From Scenedesmus sp. ARA3 (lineage: Eukaryota > Chlorophyta > Chlorophyceae > Sphaeropleales > Scenedesmaceae), in the NCBI GenBank assembly GCA_004335835.1, contig RWJK01001560.1, positions 62,001 through 126,000 of the forward strand: DNA of 64,000 bases. The letters run 5' to 3'. This document shows positions 1-11,662 of the stretch, one piece after another. The translations under genes and the position numbers were made by a program. The notes below the pieces were generated by a model. It searched no databases and had not been told where the DNA came from. It saw nothing but the letters and a program-made list of their open reading frames with translations. The stretch's first letter is position 1, and each line of letters begins with the position of its first letter.

Positions 1-199
1 GCTGCAGCAATCCAAACCAGCAGTGTGTTGGTAGTGCTGCAAAGCACGCTGATGAACAGGAGCATGTTGGCCAGATCTCTAGCATTTCCTTGACAGGGCA
101 GCAGCGCAGCACGTTGCACAGCTATGCGCACAACTCCTTGCTAGCAACCGACCTCACCTGCTGTCGTACCACTGCTGCTGCTGCTGTTGGACTGCTCAG
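1..199 (+). other. Intronic sequence upstream of first visible ATG5 exon
   Basis: The ATG5 exon starts after the AG at 198-199. I see no conserved ATG5 peptide before it, so this stretch is probably intron. Confidence 0.5.
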
Positions 200-1542
200 G
201 ACGCAGCCGCTAGGCGTGCTGCATGACTTGCTGGCGCCTTGCCTGCAGCAGCCAGCTCCAGGCGGCAGCCAGCAGCAGCAGCAGCAGCAGCAGCAGGCGC
301 GCAGCCTCAGCGCACCTGCCGCGCCGTGGTGCCTCACGGTGCACTACCGCGACATGCCTGCCTCACTGAGCAACAGCTGGCAGAATGCGGGCACAGCAAA
401 GGACTACTTCTTCAGCAGCCTGAAGGTGAGAAACCCCGCCGCAGCAGCAGTAGCAGTAGCAGCAGCAGTAGCAGTAGCAGCAGCAGTAGCAGCAGCAGCG
501 TGATGCAGGATGCAAGCGAAAATGCACAACAGGAGATGCATACTTGAGGTATCAGATGTCATGAGATAGTATATGTGGATGGCACATCCACTGCAGCATG
601 TCGGGTTGCAGCAGCAACAGCAGCAGCCAGGCTTGAGCGCTGGATTCCCTTCCCTGTCCCAGCTCATCGCTGAGCACTGTCTTTTTGGCCTGGTGTCTTC
701 CCTCCGTCTGCGCAATCCTGCTCTGCCTCCTGCAGGAGGCTGGCTACTGCTGCAGGGGCAGTGAGGGCTGCGGCGCAGTCATGCGGCTGCCTGGGCAGGC
801 TCAGGACGAGCTGTGGGCCGCAGTCAACAGGGGCGACGGCGCGGCAGCCCGCCGCATCACAGCGCCGCTGCGCCTGACAGCAACCGCGGTGAGCAGCAGC
901 AGCAGCAGAGGCTTTTGGCTGCAGGTTTGATGTGCGGGGGAGGTACACGCAGATGAGTTGGCAGCGAGCACGCCTGCTGGTGCTGGCACGTGCTGTGCAG
1001 ACATGGGGCAGGTCGAGCGCGGCGAGGGTTGCTAAGCAGGGCAGGTTGTCGCTTCTCCACTGATGCTGACAACAGCCAGCACTTGCAGTGTGCTGAAGAC
1101 CTGTGAAGCATTTCTATGCAGCGTGCTGCTGCTGGCCTATGGTATGCTCAGCTCAGCGACATTGCAACTGAACTGTGTATCTGTGCTGCTGCAGCGGCAA
1201 CCCGCGTCTGTGGCGACTGTGCCAGTGCGACTGTTCATCAGGACGCACTCCGCGCAGTGCAGCAGCCAAGGTGGGTGATGGCGGTCTTTGGCCTTGAATT
1301 ACATGTTGACAGAACGTTCACAGCAGGTGCGCCACATAGACCCTGAGTCTTCACGCGTGCATGGCGCAATGCGTCCCCCATTTGGCTGACGTCAGCAGCA
1401 ACCAACCAGCATCAAAATCCAGACTAGGGCTTGAATGTTGGCCAGCACTGTGGGCCAACACCAGTCAAATTGCCTGCATCGCTGCCTGCTGCGTACCAGC
1501 ATGTATAGCCCTGCGACTGTGACCACAGCTGCGCTCAATCTG

Positions 1543-1588
<46 letters not shown>

Positions 1589-2296
1589 GCGCTTGCAGAT
1601 CTTGCAGCCGTGTGGGAGCAGACGTACAGCAGCAGCAGGCCAGTGGAGGTGCTGCAGCCTGATGGCAGCCCCACCCTGCTGGCACACCTGATGCATGTGG
1701 TGCTGCCACAGCAGTTCCCCGCACCAGTGCCGCCTGCTGCAGCTGCTGCCATGCCACAGCCAACAGTGCAGCAGCAGCAGCAGCAAGGTAGTGAGCAGCA
1801 ACTGGAGTTGCCAGTGAGCCAAGCTGCAGCAGCAGCCAGTGAACAGCAGCAGCAGCAGGAGACTGCAGAAGCAGTTGATCCTCTTGGTGCTGCCAGTGAT
1901 GCAGCAGAGCAGCCTGCTGCTGGCAGTGTAGATGTTGGCAGCAGCGGCAGCAAGGCTCCTGCAGCAGCTAGTGAGAAGAGCAGCGGGTCAGCAGAAGCTG
2001 AGCCGGGCAGCAATGCAGCAGGCGATGCAGCAGCAGCAGCGACAGTGGCAGCAGATCGGCAGACTTCAGATGTGGCAGGTAGCAGCGCTGCGAGCAGAGA
2101 AGGTACAGCATCAGCAGCAGCAGCAGTAGCAGCAACAGCGCCAAGCCACGAGCTACCAGATGGCTGGCCTGCTTCAGATGCTGCTGTTTTTGTGTGTGGT
2201 GTGCAGCCTGATTGGTGCACACCCCTGGCCTGGCTGCATGAGAACCTGAAGGCAGCAGACAGCTTCCTGTACATCGTAGTGCACCTGCTGAAGTGA
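200..2296 (+). CDS. ATG5: Autophagy protein ATG5 (5' partial)
   Basis: Exons in the window: 200-425, 736-888, 1195-1270 and 1599-2296 (stop TGA); earlier exons lie left of the window. ATG5 is the partner of ATG12 in the ATG12-ATG5-ATG16 complex, which drives lipidation of ATG8 on forming autophagosomes. Landmarks in order: PLGVLHDLLAP with APWCLTVHYRDMP (matching the plant GVLFDLL / RPWNLTIHF region), YFFSSLKEAGY, QDELWAAV in the helical region, VPVRLFIR opening the second ubiquitin fold, RPVEVLQPDG, and the C-terminal block VCGVQPDWCTPLAWLHENLK. A preceding exon ending in TG would complete the Trp codon expected before TQPLGVL. Between the halves of the second ubiquitin fold is an insertion of roughly 140 residues rich in Gln, Ala and Ser. 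The exon that should carry the ATG12-acceptor lysine contains no lysine. Introns carry CAG runs after two donors and a CTG run before the last acceptor. Confidence 0.9.
1546..1587 (+). repeat. (CTG)14 tract before ATG5 last-exon acceptor
   Basis: Fourteen CTG units in the intron end 11 bases before the acceptor AG (1597-1598). The tract may act as part of the pyrimidine-rich signal. Confidence 0.95.
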
Positions 2297-2568
2297 CGGA
2301 GGCAGTTGTGTCGGCTACATGTTATGACTGTCACTGTCACCCAGGGTTTGGCCATTATTGTGCTGCTGTGGGCCCCTTGGAGAGACATCCTGCAAAATCA
2401 TTTTTAGTGTGGTGCTCTTATTTTGGTTAGCAAGTGTGCTAGCACTTGACCAGTGGGCACGGTACATGTCTGTTTATGTGGTGACTACCATCACGCTCCA
2501 ATCCTGTATGTAACACATAACGATAGTCTCAGCTATCTTAGTAGCGTTTGAGGCTTGCGGAAGGGGCT
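2297..2568 (+). other. ATG5 3' UTR and short promoter of the next gene
   Basis: No coding potential seen. The poly(A) signal TGTAA is at 2509-2513, only about 55 bases before the start codon of the DAWDLE-like gene at 2569. The two genes are therefore packed very tightly. Confidence 0.6.
2509..2513 (+). terminator. TGTAA poly(A) signal for ATG5
   Basis: TGTAA pentamer, the usual chlorophyte polyadenylation signal, 213 bases after the ATG5 stop. Confidence 0.6.
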
Positions 2569-5085
2569 ATGGGCGCTGCAGAGGAGGTTTCGCCTGATGA
2601 CAGGTGCTTTTGTTGCTTGCACTTCACACACCTGGACCGGGCATCGGATCAACACAGTTAGCCATTATCTGCTTCTCTTTTACTTGGTGTAGGCATAGGA
2701 AGCGAGCGCGGCATGACAGCAGGGACAGACACGACAGCAGGGAAAGGCAGCCTTCACACAAGGAAGCAGACCGGCGTCACGACAGCAGGTAGGTAGTCTC
2801 GCAGGTGCTGGACCAATGGCATAACTGTTCCTTGCAGCGTGTGCACATGCAATGTGACTCCAGAGCACTTGAACGCCACAACATGGTGCATCAGTAGCAG
2901 CAGCAGCATCAGCAGAGCTGCAGCTGGTTTGCTAGCACTGCCACAGCGTGCAACCATGCTTTTTGTCTTGAAGGGTTCTCTGATGGCTGTGTTTAGCTTG
3001 CACCACCCTCGTCTATTGTTGGGACTCTCTGCACTTTACTTGCAGGCACGGCCGGGACCGCAGCAGAGAACGCAGCAGGGAGCGCAGCAGCAGGCATGGC
3101 AGTGATCGGCACAGAGACCCACGCAGCTATGAGGCAGATAAGCGGGAGCGGGACAGCGGCAGACAGGGTGCCCCTGGCAGCAGCAGAGAGGGACGCGGGC
3201 ATGGCGAGGACAGAATAGACAGGAGCAAAGAATATGACAGAGAAAGGGAGAGGGACAGGGACAGAGCAAGGGACAGGGGGCACGATAGGTCAGGGGCAGG
3301 TCATCACCACAACAGCAGCAGGGCAGAACCACTAGACTCAAAGCACAGCCACGGGAGCGGTGAGGAGCCACACAAAGCAGGCAGGGAGCAGCAGCAGCAG
3401 CAGCAGCAGCAGCGGCAGCAGCATGAGGATCACCTGCAGCGGCAGGGGGGTGCTGGCGGCAGCAGCAGAGCTGGCAGAGAGGACAGGGACGAATGGGAGC
3501 GGCAGCAGCAGCAGCAGCAGCAGCAGCGGTCAGCGCGGCCGAGTGGCAAGCAGCGCAGGGGTGGTGGTGATGATGATGGTGGTGGGGGCGGCAAGCAGCG
3601 CTGGGGCAAGCCAGGTGAGGCAGCAGCAGGGCCAGGCTGTACGCTGTGACAGCCATGGGTGGGATGTGGCTAGTGGCTGTGGAAGTTGCGGTGTTGCACG
3701 CTTTGCGGTGTTGCACGCTGAAGTAGGGAGGGTGGCTGCTGGCATTGGCGTGTGCCACGTGATAGCAACTTGGCCTCGGCAGAGAGTGCGTGCTGTGGCG
3801 TGCTGGTTGGTTGGTCGCACAGATGCTGAGGGTTGGTGGCGTGGCATGTGCAGCACCTGCAGTCAGCTTACTAGCGCCTTCTTGTTGCTCCAGGGTTTTC
3901 TGCTCGCCTGTTTGCCTACCTGCCATTCTCACGTGGTCACATACATTGCAGCAGAAGGACCGCAGGACAGCACAGCCTGTTGGCTCTGCCAAACATCCGC
4001 CCCTTCACTGCCTGCCTGCCTGCCAGCTGTCATTGTCTATCTGTTCCTCCCCCTGCAGAAGACTAGTCTTACGACTGCCTGCCTGCCTGCATTCCCGCCT
4101 GCCTGCCTGCCTGCTGTCAATTTATATTCTGCCTCCGCAGAGGACTGGTCTGACGACGAGCCGCCGCCACCAGCCGCCCCCAAGCAGGCGCCCAACATGG
4201 GTCTATCCGGCAAGCTTGCCGCAGAAACAAACCGCACCGCAGACGGCTCAGCAGTGCTCAAGTACCAGCCGCCACCCGAAGCCCGAGTCTGCAAGAAGCC
4301 GCTGTGGCAGCTGTTTTGTTTCAAGGGCAAGGAGGAGGTGGGGCAGCCCATCAACCTGAACCAGACGGCCTTTTATATGTTTGGCAAGGACCGCAAGGTG
4401 GCGGACATTCCGACTGACCACCCCAGCTGCAGCAGGCAGCACGCGGTGCTGGTGTTCAGGTGGGCTTGCAGACGTTTGTTGAGGGGTGGGGGGTGCAAGG
4501 TGTGTGAGGTTGGAGGGCGGGCCTGGATGCAGCAGGAGGTGGCTTGGGGAGCAGGGTATGCAGAACATCTTCACACCCTGATGTGGCTACACAGCCTCTC
4601 GCGGATTCACACCTTTTTACCGCTGTCACACCTGCCGTTGCATGCCATGGCAGTGCCTTCAGGAGGTGGACGTGGATGCCCCGGACAGCCTGGCTGTGGT
4701 GCGCGTATTAACATGCCCTGTGACAACCTTTCAGACATCTAGCGCCGGCCTTTATCATGCCTGCAGGGAGGTGTAGGTCAATGCGCCGGGTGGCTTGGCA
4801 TGTGTGAACGTGATGTCACGCCCTTCCACCCTTTCCTCACCCTGTCCCGCCTGCCATTTGTGCATAATTGCCTGCAGGGAGGTGGAGGTGGATGCCCCCG
4901 ATGGCCTGGCTGTCATGGGCGTGGTGAAGCCTTACCTGATGGACCTGGAGAGCGTCAACGGCACGTCCATCAACGCGGAGAAGATGGAGGGCGCACGCTA
5001 CTACGAGCTGCTGCACATGGACGTGGTCCGCTTCGGGCTCAGCAGCCGCGAATACGTCATCATGAACGAGAGCGCGGTCGGCTGA
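2569..5085 (+). CDS. DDL: DAWDLE/SNIP1-like FHA-domain protein
   Basis: Exons 2569-2603, 2693-2788, 3046-3614, 4141-4459 and 4878-5085 encode 408 residues. The N-terminal half is an RS/RD/RE-rich low-complexity arm with Gln and Gly/Asp runs. The C-terminal part (about 285-405) is an FHA domain: MFGKDRKVADIPTDHPSCSR has the GK/R turn, SRQH is the phosphothreonine-binding SxxH, and VNGTSIN is the NG turn. It ends FGLSSREYVIMNES, as in SNIP1 and DDL (FGxSSREYV). In plants DDL binds DCL1 and stabilises primary microRNAs; in animals SNIP1 is a spliceosome-associated factor. Both are nuclear. The start is the first ATG of a 35-base exon (MGAAEEVSPDDR) that joins in frame to RHRKRARHDSR. Introns 3 and 4 contain degenerate copies of the exon edges that follow them. 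Confidence 0.9.
4026..4075 (+). repeat. Degenerate copy of exon-4 acceptor and exon start (DDL gene)
   Basis: The stretch CTGTCA...CCCTGCAG followed by AAGACTAGTCTTACGAC resembles the true junction at 4115-4157 (CTGTCA...TCCGCAG, then AGGACTGGTCTGACGAC). The AGs are 82 bases apart. CCTGCCTG-type repeats flank both copies. Confidence 0.75.
4653..4810 (+). repeat. Two degenerate copies of the exon-5 start inside intron 4 (DDL gene)
   Basis: Copy 1 (about 4653-4703) and copy 2 (about 4761-4800) repeat the true acceptor region at 4872-4920. All three have CAG(G)GAGGTG followed by a GTGGATGCCCC- or GTCAATGCGCC-like block and a GGCTTGGC/GGCTGT block. Copy 1 lacks one G after the AG, which would shift the frame. 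Copy 2 reads GAG GTG TAG, an immediate stop. Confidence 0.8.
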
Positions 5086-5530
5086 TTGTATCGTAGTGAT
5101 GCAGTATGCTGCTTGCTTGCTGGAGGTGGAACTTTGCTGAGCGGAGCTGCGGTTGCAAGTGACTTTGGTCTTGCAGGACCGGCTTGTGCTGGTTTGGGCG
5201 TCTTGCCATGGCTTTATGTGTACTCGTGTTTACACGATCATGTTGAGTAACGTCTCCTTGTACGACTTTGCCAAGCTCTTGGCACGGGATTCAGTTGTGG
5301 TGACACGCGACGGGCGGGCCCAAAACAACAGCGTTACCGTTAGGTATGCCACAAGCCGGTGACACTGCAAGCATCACATGTACGTTCCAGAGCATGTTCG
5401 CCAATGTCGACATCCTGACTTTGTAGCTCTGTGTGCGCGCACATCATCTCTTGCCGTGCTTCGTAGTGCGAACTGGGAAGCCCCAGTTGAAGCACCTGCA
5501 GCTCCTGGTTACCTGTGAGCCCCATTAGCA
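5086..5530 (+). other. Intergenic: DDL-like 3' region and DUF2235 promoter
   Basis: No further coding sequence recognised, and I did not find a TGTAA signal here. It must hold the 3' end of one gene and the promoter of the next. Confidence 0.5.
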
Positions 5531-8500
5531 ATGGAAACGAATAATAAACCGCATAACATAGTGGTCTGCTGTGATGGCACGTGGTGTGGCGCGGAGACTG
5601 GTGAGCCCAATCGGAGACCTCTCCAGAGCTCGCCGGTGTTGAGCCAGGCAAAACAGCTGCATACATTTCTGAGCGTTCGTAACAACGTACACGACTTTGC
5701 AGGCACGCGTGGCAACATCCAAATCGTCGCTGATGGCTTTGCCAGCCAGGGCCAAAACGCTTACGTGCACACGCTGGACGGCCAGCCCGTGTACAACAGC
5801 TACACAAACACGGACATATGTTATTTCAACGGTGTGGGGCTGGACGGCCTTGAGGACCTGGCGAAGGAGGGCAAGCAGATGCCTCTGCTGGGCCTGCTGG
5901 GAGGGTTTGGTGACACCCTGCTGTACATCGCCAACGGCATCATAGCAAATGACCTGCCAGAGCGCTGCAAGGAGGCTTATGGGTGGGCCAATATGCAGGC
6001 AGCTTTCACATGTGAATGCGCGGGGATGGTGCGCAAGTTAGACAAGTGTGGCCAGACAGCAGTTACTCCTGCCGAGTTGACAGAGTCACCAGCAGATGGC
6101 TACACGTCCGTGCTGCAACACCGCTGCACACACCAGCAGCAGTAGCTATCAGATAATCAATGCAGCAACTTCACCGCCAGTAACCACAGCTACGAAACAT
6201 GTTTGACCTGGCGCTGTCTGTACATAACATGTAACTTGTGACACCCTGGCGTGCAGCTTCATCATGGACAAGTACCAGGGCCCTGGCGTGAGCCGTGTGT
6301 GGCTGTTTGGGCTGAGCCGCGGAGCCTACACGGTGCGCGCAGTGGCCGGCATGGTCAACAACTGCGGCATCGTCAAGCCCGCAGCTGATGACACGGCACG
6401 CAGCGCTGCATTGCAGGACGTCTGGGAGATGTACCGCGAGTGAGCAAAAAGCTTAAAGCTTATACAAGTTGTACAGCCTCGCCACTCAGTGCTGTGCTGC
6501 TGTCAGCAGATATGCACTGTGTGTTTCTTGAAGTGACAGGTGCAAGCAACAGCATATGCAAGCAGCTGACAAGTGCTGGCAGCGGTTGCAGTCTGCCTGC
6601 TAACCAACTCTCCTGAGCGCCTGTCACATCATGCCTGACTGTCAGCGGCTCTTGTAGGAGAGCGCTCACAACGCACAGGCGTTGCTCACAGCAGCTTTGT
6701 ACAGTATTGGTGACGGTGTCAAATGCATGAGCTTGCCGGAATTCCTGCTAAAGCATTGTTGTGCGATTGTGTCCTGCGCGCAGCAACGACGAAGAGAACC
6801 GCCCAGGGGGTGCAAAGGCCATAGCATTCAGGTGTGCTGCGATGGGGCATATCCACTATAGTTCTGCACATCACCCGGCTTGTCGCATGATTGAGTGCTT
6901 CACAAATAACCTGTACACTGTACGTGTCTTTCAAACTTTCGTATCCGGAGTACACGCATTGCGCTGGCAGCTGCTGTCACTTCAGGGCACGCTGGCAGCC
7001 ATCTTTGCTCAAACCTGCCCAATGCTGCTTGTGTACATCCACGCTAGCGCCTGCATCCCAGCTGGGCCAGCCGCTTCTGGCCGCGCAGCAGCTTTGCCCC
7101 CGTCATGATCATGGCATCATCATAATTTCGCTATTCTTGCCTGCAACGCTGCGCACTGTTTTGCAGGAAGGATCACTCCTGGCCGCGCGGCAGCGTCCCT
7201 CCAATCATCTTCATGGGCCTGCTTGACACTGTGGGTGCTGAGGGCATCCCCCGCATACAGCCCCAAGGCAACCCCGCAAGCGCCTTCACATACAGCTACA
7301 GCTTCCGCGATGTGGTTGTGTCATCAGAGGTGCAGCACGTGTTCCAGGCTGCCTCTGTGCACGACCGCCTGGCGCCGTTTGAGCCCTGCCCGGTGCGGCG
7401 CAGCAGCAAGATTGCTGGAGGCGGTGATGCAGCAGGCGGCAGCTCTGAGGGGCACTACCCGGGTGTGAGTTTTTCGCTGCAGGAGGTGTGGTTTCCAGGT
7501 GGGTGGGAAGAGGACGCTGCATTAGGCAGCCTGCGCTGCTTTTACCGCATGGTGTGCCATGCATTGCTTGTTGTTTGTGGTTTCTTGCGCTGCATTGTGT
7601 GATGTGTGGCGGCTCCGTCACTGCAATGAAGGTATAAGCTGGCTTGTTTGGCATGCTCACCTAAGTTTGACGAGCTGTTGATATGTCGCAGCGGCAAGCA
7701 AGCACTGCACACGTAGCTCTGGCCAGCACACCTGTAACGGGCCTTGCCAATTGCCACGCCTGCTGCAGGTGCACACTACGATGTGGGCCGGCAGGACTTT
7801 GTATTCTCCAACCAGCCCGCCACCAACACACTCTTCAGGTGTGTGTACATGTGATCACTGCGGCCACCTCACATGCAGTTGTGCACACTAGGTGGTAGTA
7901 ACTGCCCAGACACAGCACGGCGTGCATGCAACGCATGGCCAGCGTGCTATGCCAGCGATTGTCGTACAATCACAGATGCAGCTTGATCACGTACTGCACA
8001 ACATGCAACCCTCGCTGAGCCCCTGATCAGCCCGAGCACGCTGACTCCTCACCTGCTGCTGCAACATTTCAAACATGCCTGCAGGGTGCTCAACCCACTG
8101 CGCACAAACGTGAACTGCACCCCAGAGCTCGCCGACTACCCTCTGCTGGGCAGAGCATTACCAGCACATGGCGGGCCCAGCCCACCGCAGCGCCTCATCG
8201 GCGTGCCACACTGCGCAGCGCCTAACTACAATGAGGTTACAGGCCCAGCTGAGAGCTCTACTGGCACAAACAGCAACAGCATGAACGGCGGTGCTGCCAA
8301 CAGCAGCAGCAGCAGCAGCAGCAGCAGTTCTGAGCTGTGTCTGGTGGCGCAGGTCAACAGGGTCATGCCTGGCATGCTGCCCCCAGCAGATGACTCAGCA
8401 TGGGAGGAACTGGTGGCAGGAAAGTTTGCAGGTGGCAGCAGCAGCAGCAGTGACAAGCGGCGCCAGTTGGGGCTGACAACGCCACAGGACTGGAACCTTC

Positions 8501-9464
8501 TGCAGCCTCTGTGTGGCGGCCACAGCCTGATCAAAGAAGGCGCGCGCCTCGTCCTGCCTTGGTTCTGGCTGCTGCAGAAGCCTTGGATCTGGGCGCTGCA
8601 GCAGCTGACTGCGGGGCTGCCGCTGTCGCTGTTCCAGCCTGCATACACGATTGATGCTGAGAGCAAGATCCTGGGGCCTGTGGTTGGGGTGGTGGCGCGC
8701 CTGCTGGACACACAGCCAACGCTGCTGCTGAAGGACAGGTGCGGGGGTGCTGAACCTGTTAGCACAAATGCACTGTTGCACGATACATACGTGCTGTGGG
8801 CCTTTCTGTATTTGTTCTGCACGCGGTCGTGTCCTAGGGCGTGCCTGTTGATGTGCATTCATCATGTGCCGCAGCGCACAGTCAGGCCAGTGTTGTTGAT
8901 GAAGCAAGGGATGCTGCACACATCACAGCTGGGGCTACATGGACAGCCATTTGCATGCAGGCTGACTGACCTTATACTCTTGCTGACGCTTGCACCTGCT
9001 GCACCTGCTGCCCACCACACCTTGCCGTAACCAGGACGATCCCACCACCTACAGCAGCAGACAGGTACGGCCTGCCTGTTGGCGTTGCTGTGTTCTTCCC
9101 TGTGCCTGCTGACAGCGGCAGCTTTGACAGCTACAAGCCCCGCGGCAGGCCAGGCGAGTGGTTCATTTCAGATACATATGTTACATACCAGGAGCACCTG
9201 CAGAGCTCGAGCCCTGCGGTCAGCAGCTCGGCAGCCGGAACAGCTGCAGCGCCAGCAGCGGCAGCAGCAGCAGCAGCAGCACCGCCAGCAGCAGCAGCAG
9301 CAGCGCCAACAGCAGCAGCAGCAGCGCCAACAGCAGCGCCAACAGCAGCGCCAACAGCAGCGCCAGCAGCAGCACAGGGCGCGCTGGTCAAGCCTGCCAT
9401 GTCAGGGGTGGACGTCTTGGTGGATGATCGCGTGCGGGTGGCTGATCAGCAGCAAGCAATGTGA
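5531..9464 (+). CDS. DUF2235 family alpha/beta hydrolase (Tle1-like lipase fold)
   Basis: Exons 5531-5600, 5703-5982, 6257-6439, 6784-6831, 7167-7498, 7769-7838, 8085-8738 and 9035-9464 encode 688 residues (678 if the last exon starts at 9065, which keeps the frame). DUF2235 proteins are serine hydrolases related to bacterial Tle1 phospholipases and are also found in fungi and algae. Visible landmarks: VVCCDGTW near the N-terminus (IVFxDGT type); the nucleophile elbow WLFGLSRGAYT with Ser about 137; FMGLLDTVGAEGIP with Asp about 214; and VWFPGAHYDVG with His about 307 (family WFPGxHxDVGG). No signal peptide is obvious. The middle exon has Ser runs, and the last exon ends in a long Ala/Pro/Thr tail from a CAGCGCCAA-type repeat. 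Intron 1 is 102 bases without an in-frame stop, so its retention would add 34 residues. Substrate unknown. Confidence 0.85.
9275..9370 (+). repeat. CAG / CAGCGCCAA repeat in last exon of the DUF2235 gene
   Basis: CAG runs are interspersed with regular GCGCCAACAGCA units and encode alternating AAAP/APTA low complexity. This looks like a slippage-prone coding microsatellite. Confidence 0.85.
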
Positions 9465-9577
9465 GGCTAGTGTGGCTGTGCGCACAGAGAAGTGCTCTGC
9501 ATGGCAGTACCGCCACACAGCGAGGAGAGGTGCTGGTCATCCGCGGATGAGCGGCTGCCATAGAGTATTTTCTCAGC

Positions 9578-9582
9578 TGTAA
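9578..9582 (+). terminator. TGTAA poly(A) signal for the DUF2235 gene
   Basis: TGTAA 114 bases after the stop codon. Confidence 0.6.
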
Positions 9583-11624
9583 TGCTATAGCATCAGACCT
9601 GCTGTTGAGCCCTAGTTCCTGTGAGCAGCCTGCCCATGCATGTGACGTCCGCCAGCAGCCACGGCTGGCAGTTCCGACTATCGGTGCTGGTGGAATTGAT
9701 GACCTCCTGTACATTACAGCCTCATGATGCTGCCAGCGTCCTTACACTATGCTTGCATGTGGGCGCCATGCGGCGTGCATGTTGAGTATAGATGGCATAA
9801 ATTGCAGGGATCTAGAGTTGCTGTACCTATCACACATGTTGGAGTGAGAAAAGCAGCTAGAGGCGGCTTGTGATAGTAGCAATGAATTCTGTTGCCCGAT
9901 TGCTGTGCACCTGTCACCGCTGGAGGGAGCAGTAGTCAGGGGTGACCATCACTCCAAAGCATGACAGCGTGCCATGGTGCATCTGTGGTCTGTTACTAGC
10001 CCGGCGGAGTATCACGTCAGATTTCAAATTCTACTGCATCTCCACGTCTTTTCCGCAGTATTGTCACCCTGTACAGTACAGTGTCCACTGACTGAATCCT
10101 TTGGTAACACCACTGCATTGATTGTTGTCACGCCCAAGCCAGCGCCAAGCTGGCATGCCAGACAGCGCCCGGCTAACTACACGCAGTCTCTGCTACTTGA
10201 ACGCCACATAGTCTGCATCACTGCACAGCACAGTTACATGCGTTCCAAATGTTTGGGTAACGCCATCACAAGCCGCTCTGGATCACCTGCAGCGTGCTAA
10301 TTAAGCCTTATAAGGCCTTGACAAAATGAACAGCTGCCTTGCTCCTGCTCGAAGCAAAATCTGACAAGAACACCGCCAAGCATCACAGGCATTGCACATT
10401 ACAGGCAGCCTTCAAACAAAACCACATGCCAAACAAAGGCATTAGGAGCATGTCATCTCCAGCAACCAGCCAAACAGAAGACCACTTCAAGTGGTAGCCT
10501 ACAACGCACGCCAAGCTGTGTGCAGCATTGTGCCGGCCACACCCACACTAGCCAACACCTCCAGATGGGTAGACACGCAAGTGTCTGCGCTGTCAGCGCC
10601 AGCTCCACCACACGCGGTGCTACCCTGAAGGAGCGCTGCGATACACAGTGCACCAGGACTGGCCAGGCAGTGGAATGCAATCCCTGCCTTGCAAATGCAC
10701 GTGCAGTTGCCAAGCTCCTACCAGGCACATACATACATTGACGAACAAGACTTACCCGACTTTGACGGAAAAGATACGCGCCAAGCAGCAGCACACTCCA
10801 AGGCAACATAAGCGCACATGATCAGCAGAGCATGCCGCAGGCTGAAGAGGTTGCACGATATGCACTGACACCAGCAGGCAGCAGTGCGCTCATCCTTACA
10901 CAACTGGGCACCCTCATCATGCCATCATCGCGTGTATACAACAACAGCTACTCACAACCGAAGAGAGCAATGATTAGGGCCGAGCAGCAGCATACCACGC
11001 ACCAGGCATGACTGCCAGATGCACAATCGTCAGTCAGTGCCATTGTTTGCACAACTTTGCACCACACATGCGTTCACAGCAGTTGCTCACACAACGTTGC
11101 CCCATTCCATGCATTCACTGCCATTCCCTGCGCAACTCCGCGCCCCACGTGTAGTAAGTCGTGTGCCCAGGCAACTGCAGCAACAGCAATGACAAGGACG
11201 GCAACCAAGCCACCAAAGCCAAGCACACACTAGGTTCCAGGCGTATGAGCCTACTTGCAGCCACCAAAAGTCACAAATTATGCCCGCATATAAGACAGCA
11301 CCCACAGACATGGACAACAATGGCACTGTGCACACACACAGTCACTTACTTCACATACGTTATACAGTCAATGTCGTCATTGCAGCGTCCAGCAAGGCAC
11401 ATGAAGCAGCTGTCAGCCACCCATCAGCCAAACCGCCAGCTGCATGCAACACACCTCCCACAGCCCACATATCTGCTACTCGACTCTCCCCCACCAACAT
11501 ACTGTAACGCGCTGCGCAGCACATGTCTGCATGCTGCTTCCTCTTCTTCTGCGCTTGTCAGCAGCAGCAGGCGCAAACTGCTGCAACCGCCACTCGTAAC
11601 GCCTGTTGCCTTGCCTCAGGTAGG

Positions 11625-11662
11625 GAGAACAGGCGGCAGCACCATGCTCTTGGTGCCCAGCT
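11625..11662 (-). repeat. Copy of the end of the PLD coding sequence in the 3' region
   Basis: The block GGCAGCACCATGCTCTTGGT plus GCCCAG is repeated exactly in the true last exon (about 11753-11778), and the flanks resemble each other (GGTAGGGAGAACAGGC against GGTGGTCAGGATGGGT). It lies past the stop codon. Confidence 0.8.

Noticed and set aside
3036..3992. Minus-strand open frame with a run of eight histidines
   Set aside because: Antisense to the Arg/Gln/Asp-rich exon of the DAWDLE-like gene; the His run is the complement of a GAT/GGT repeat.
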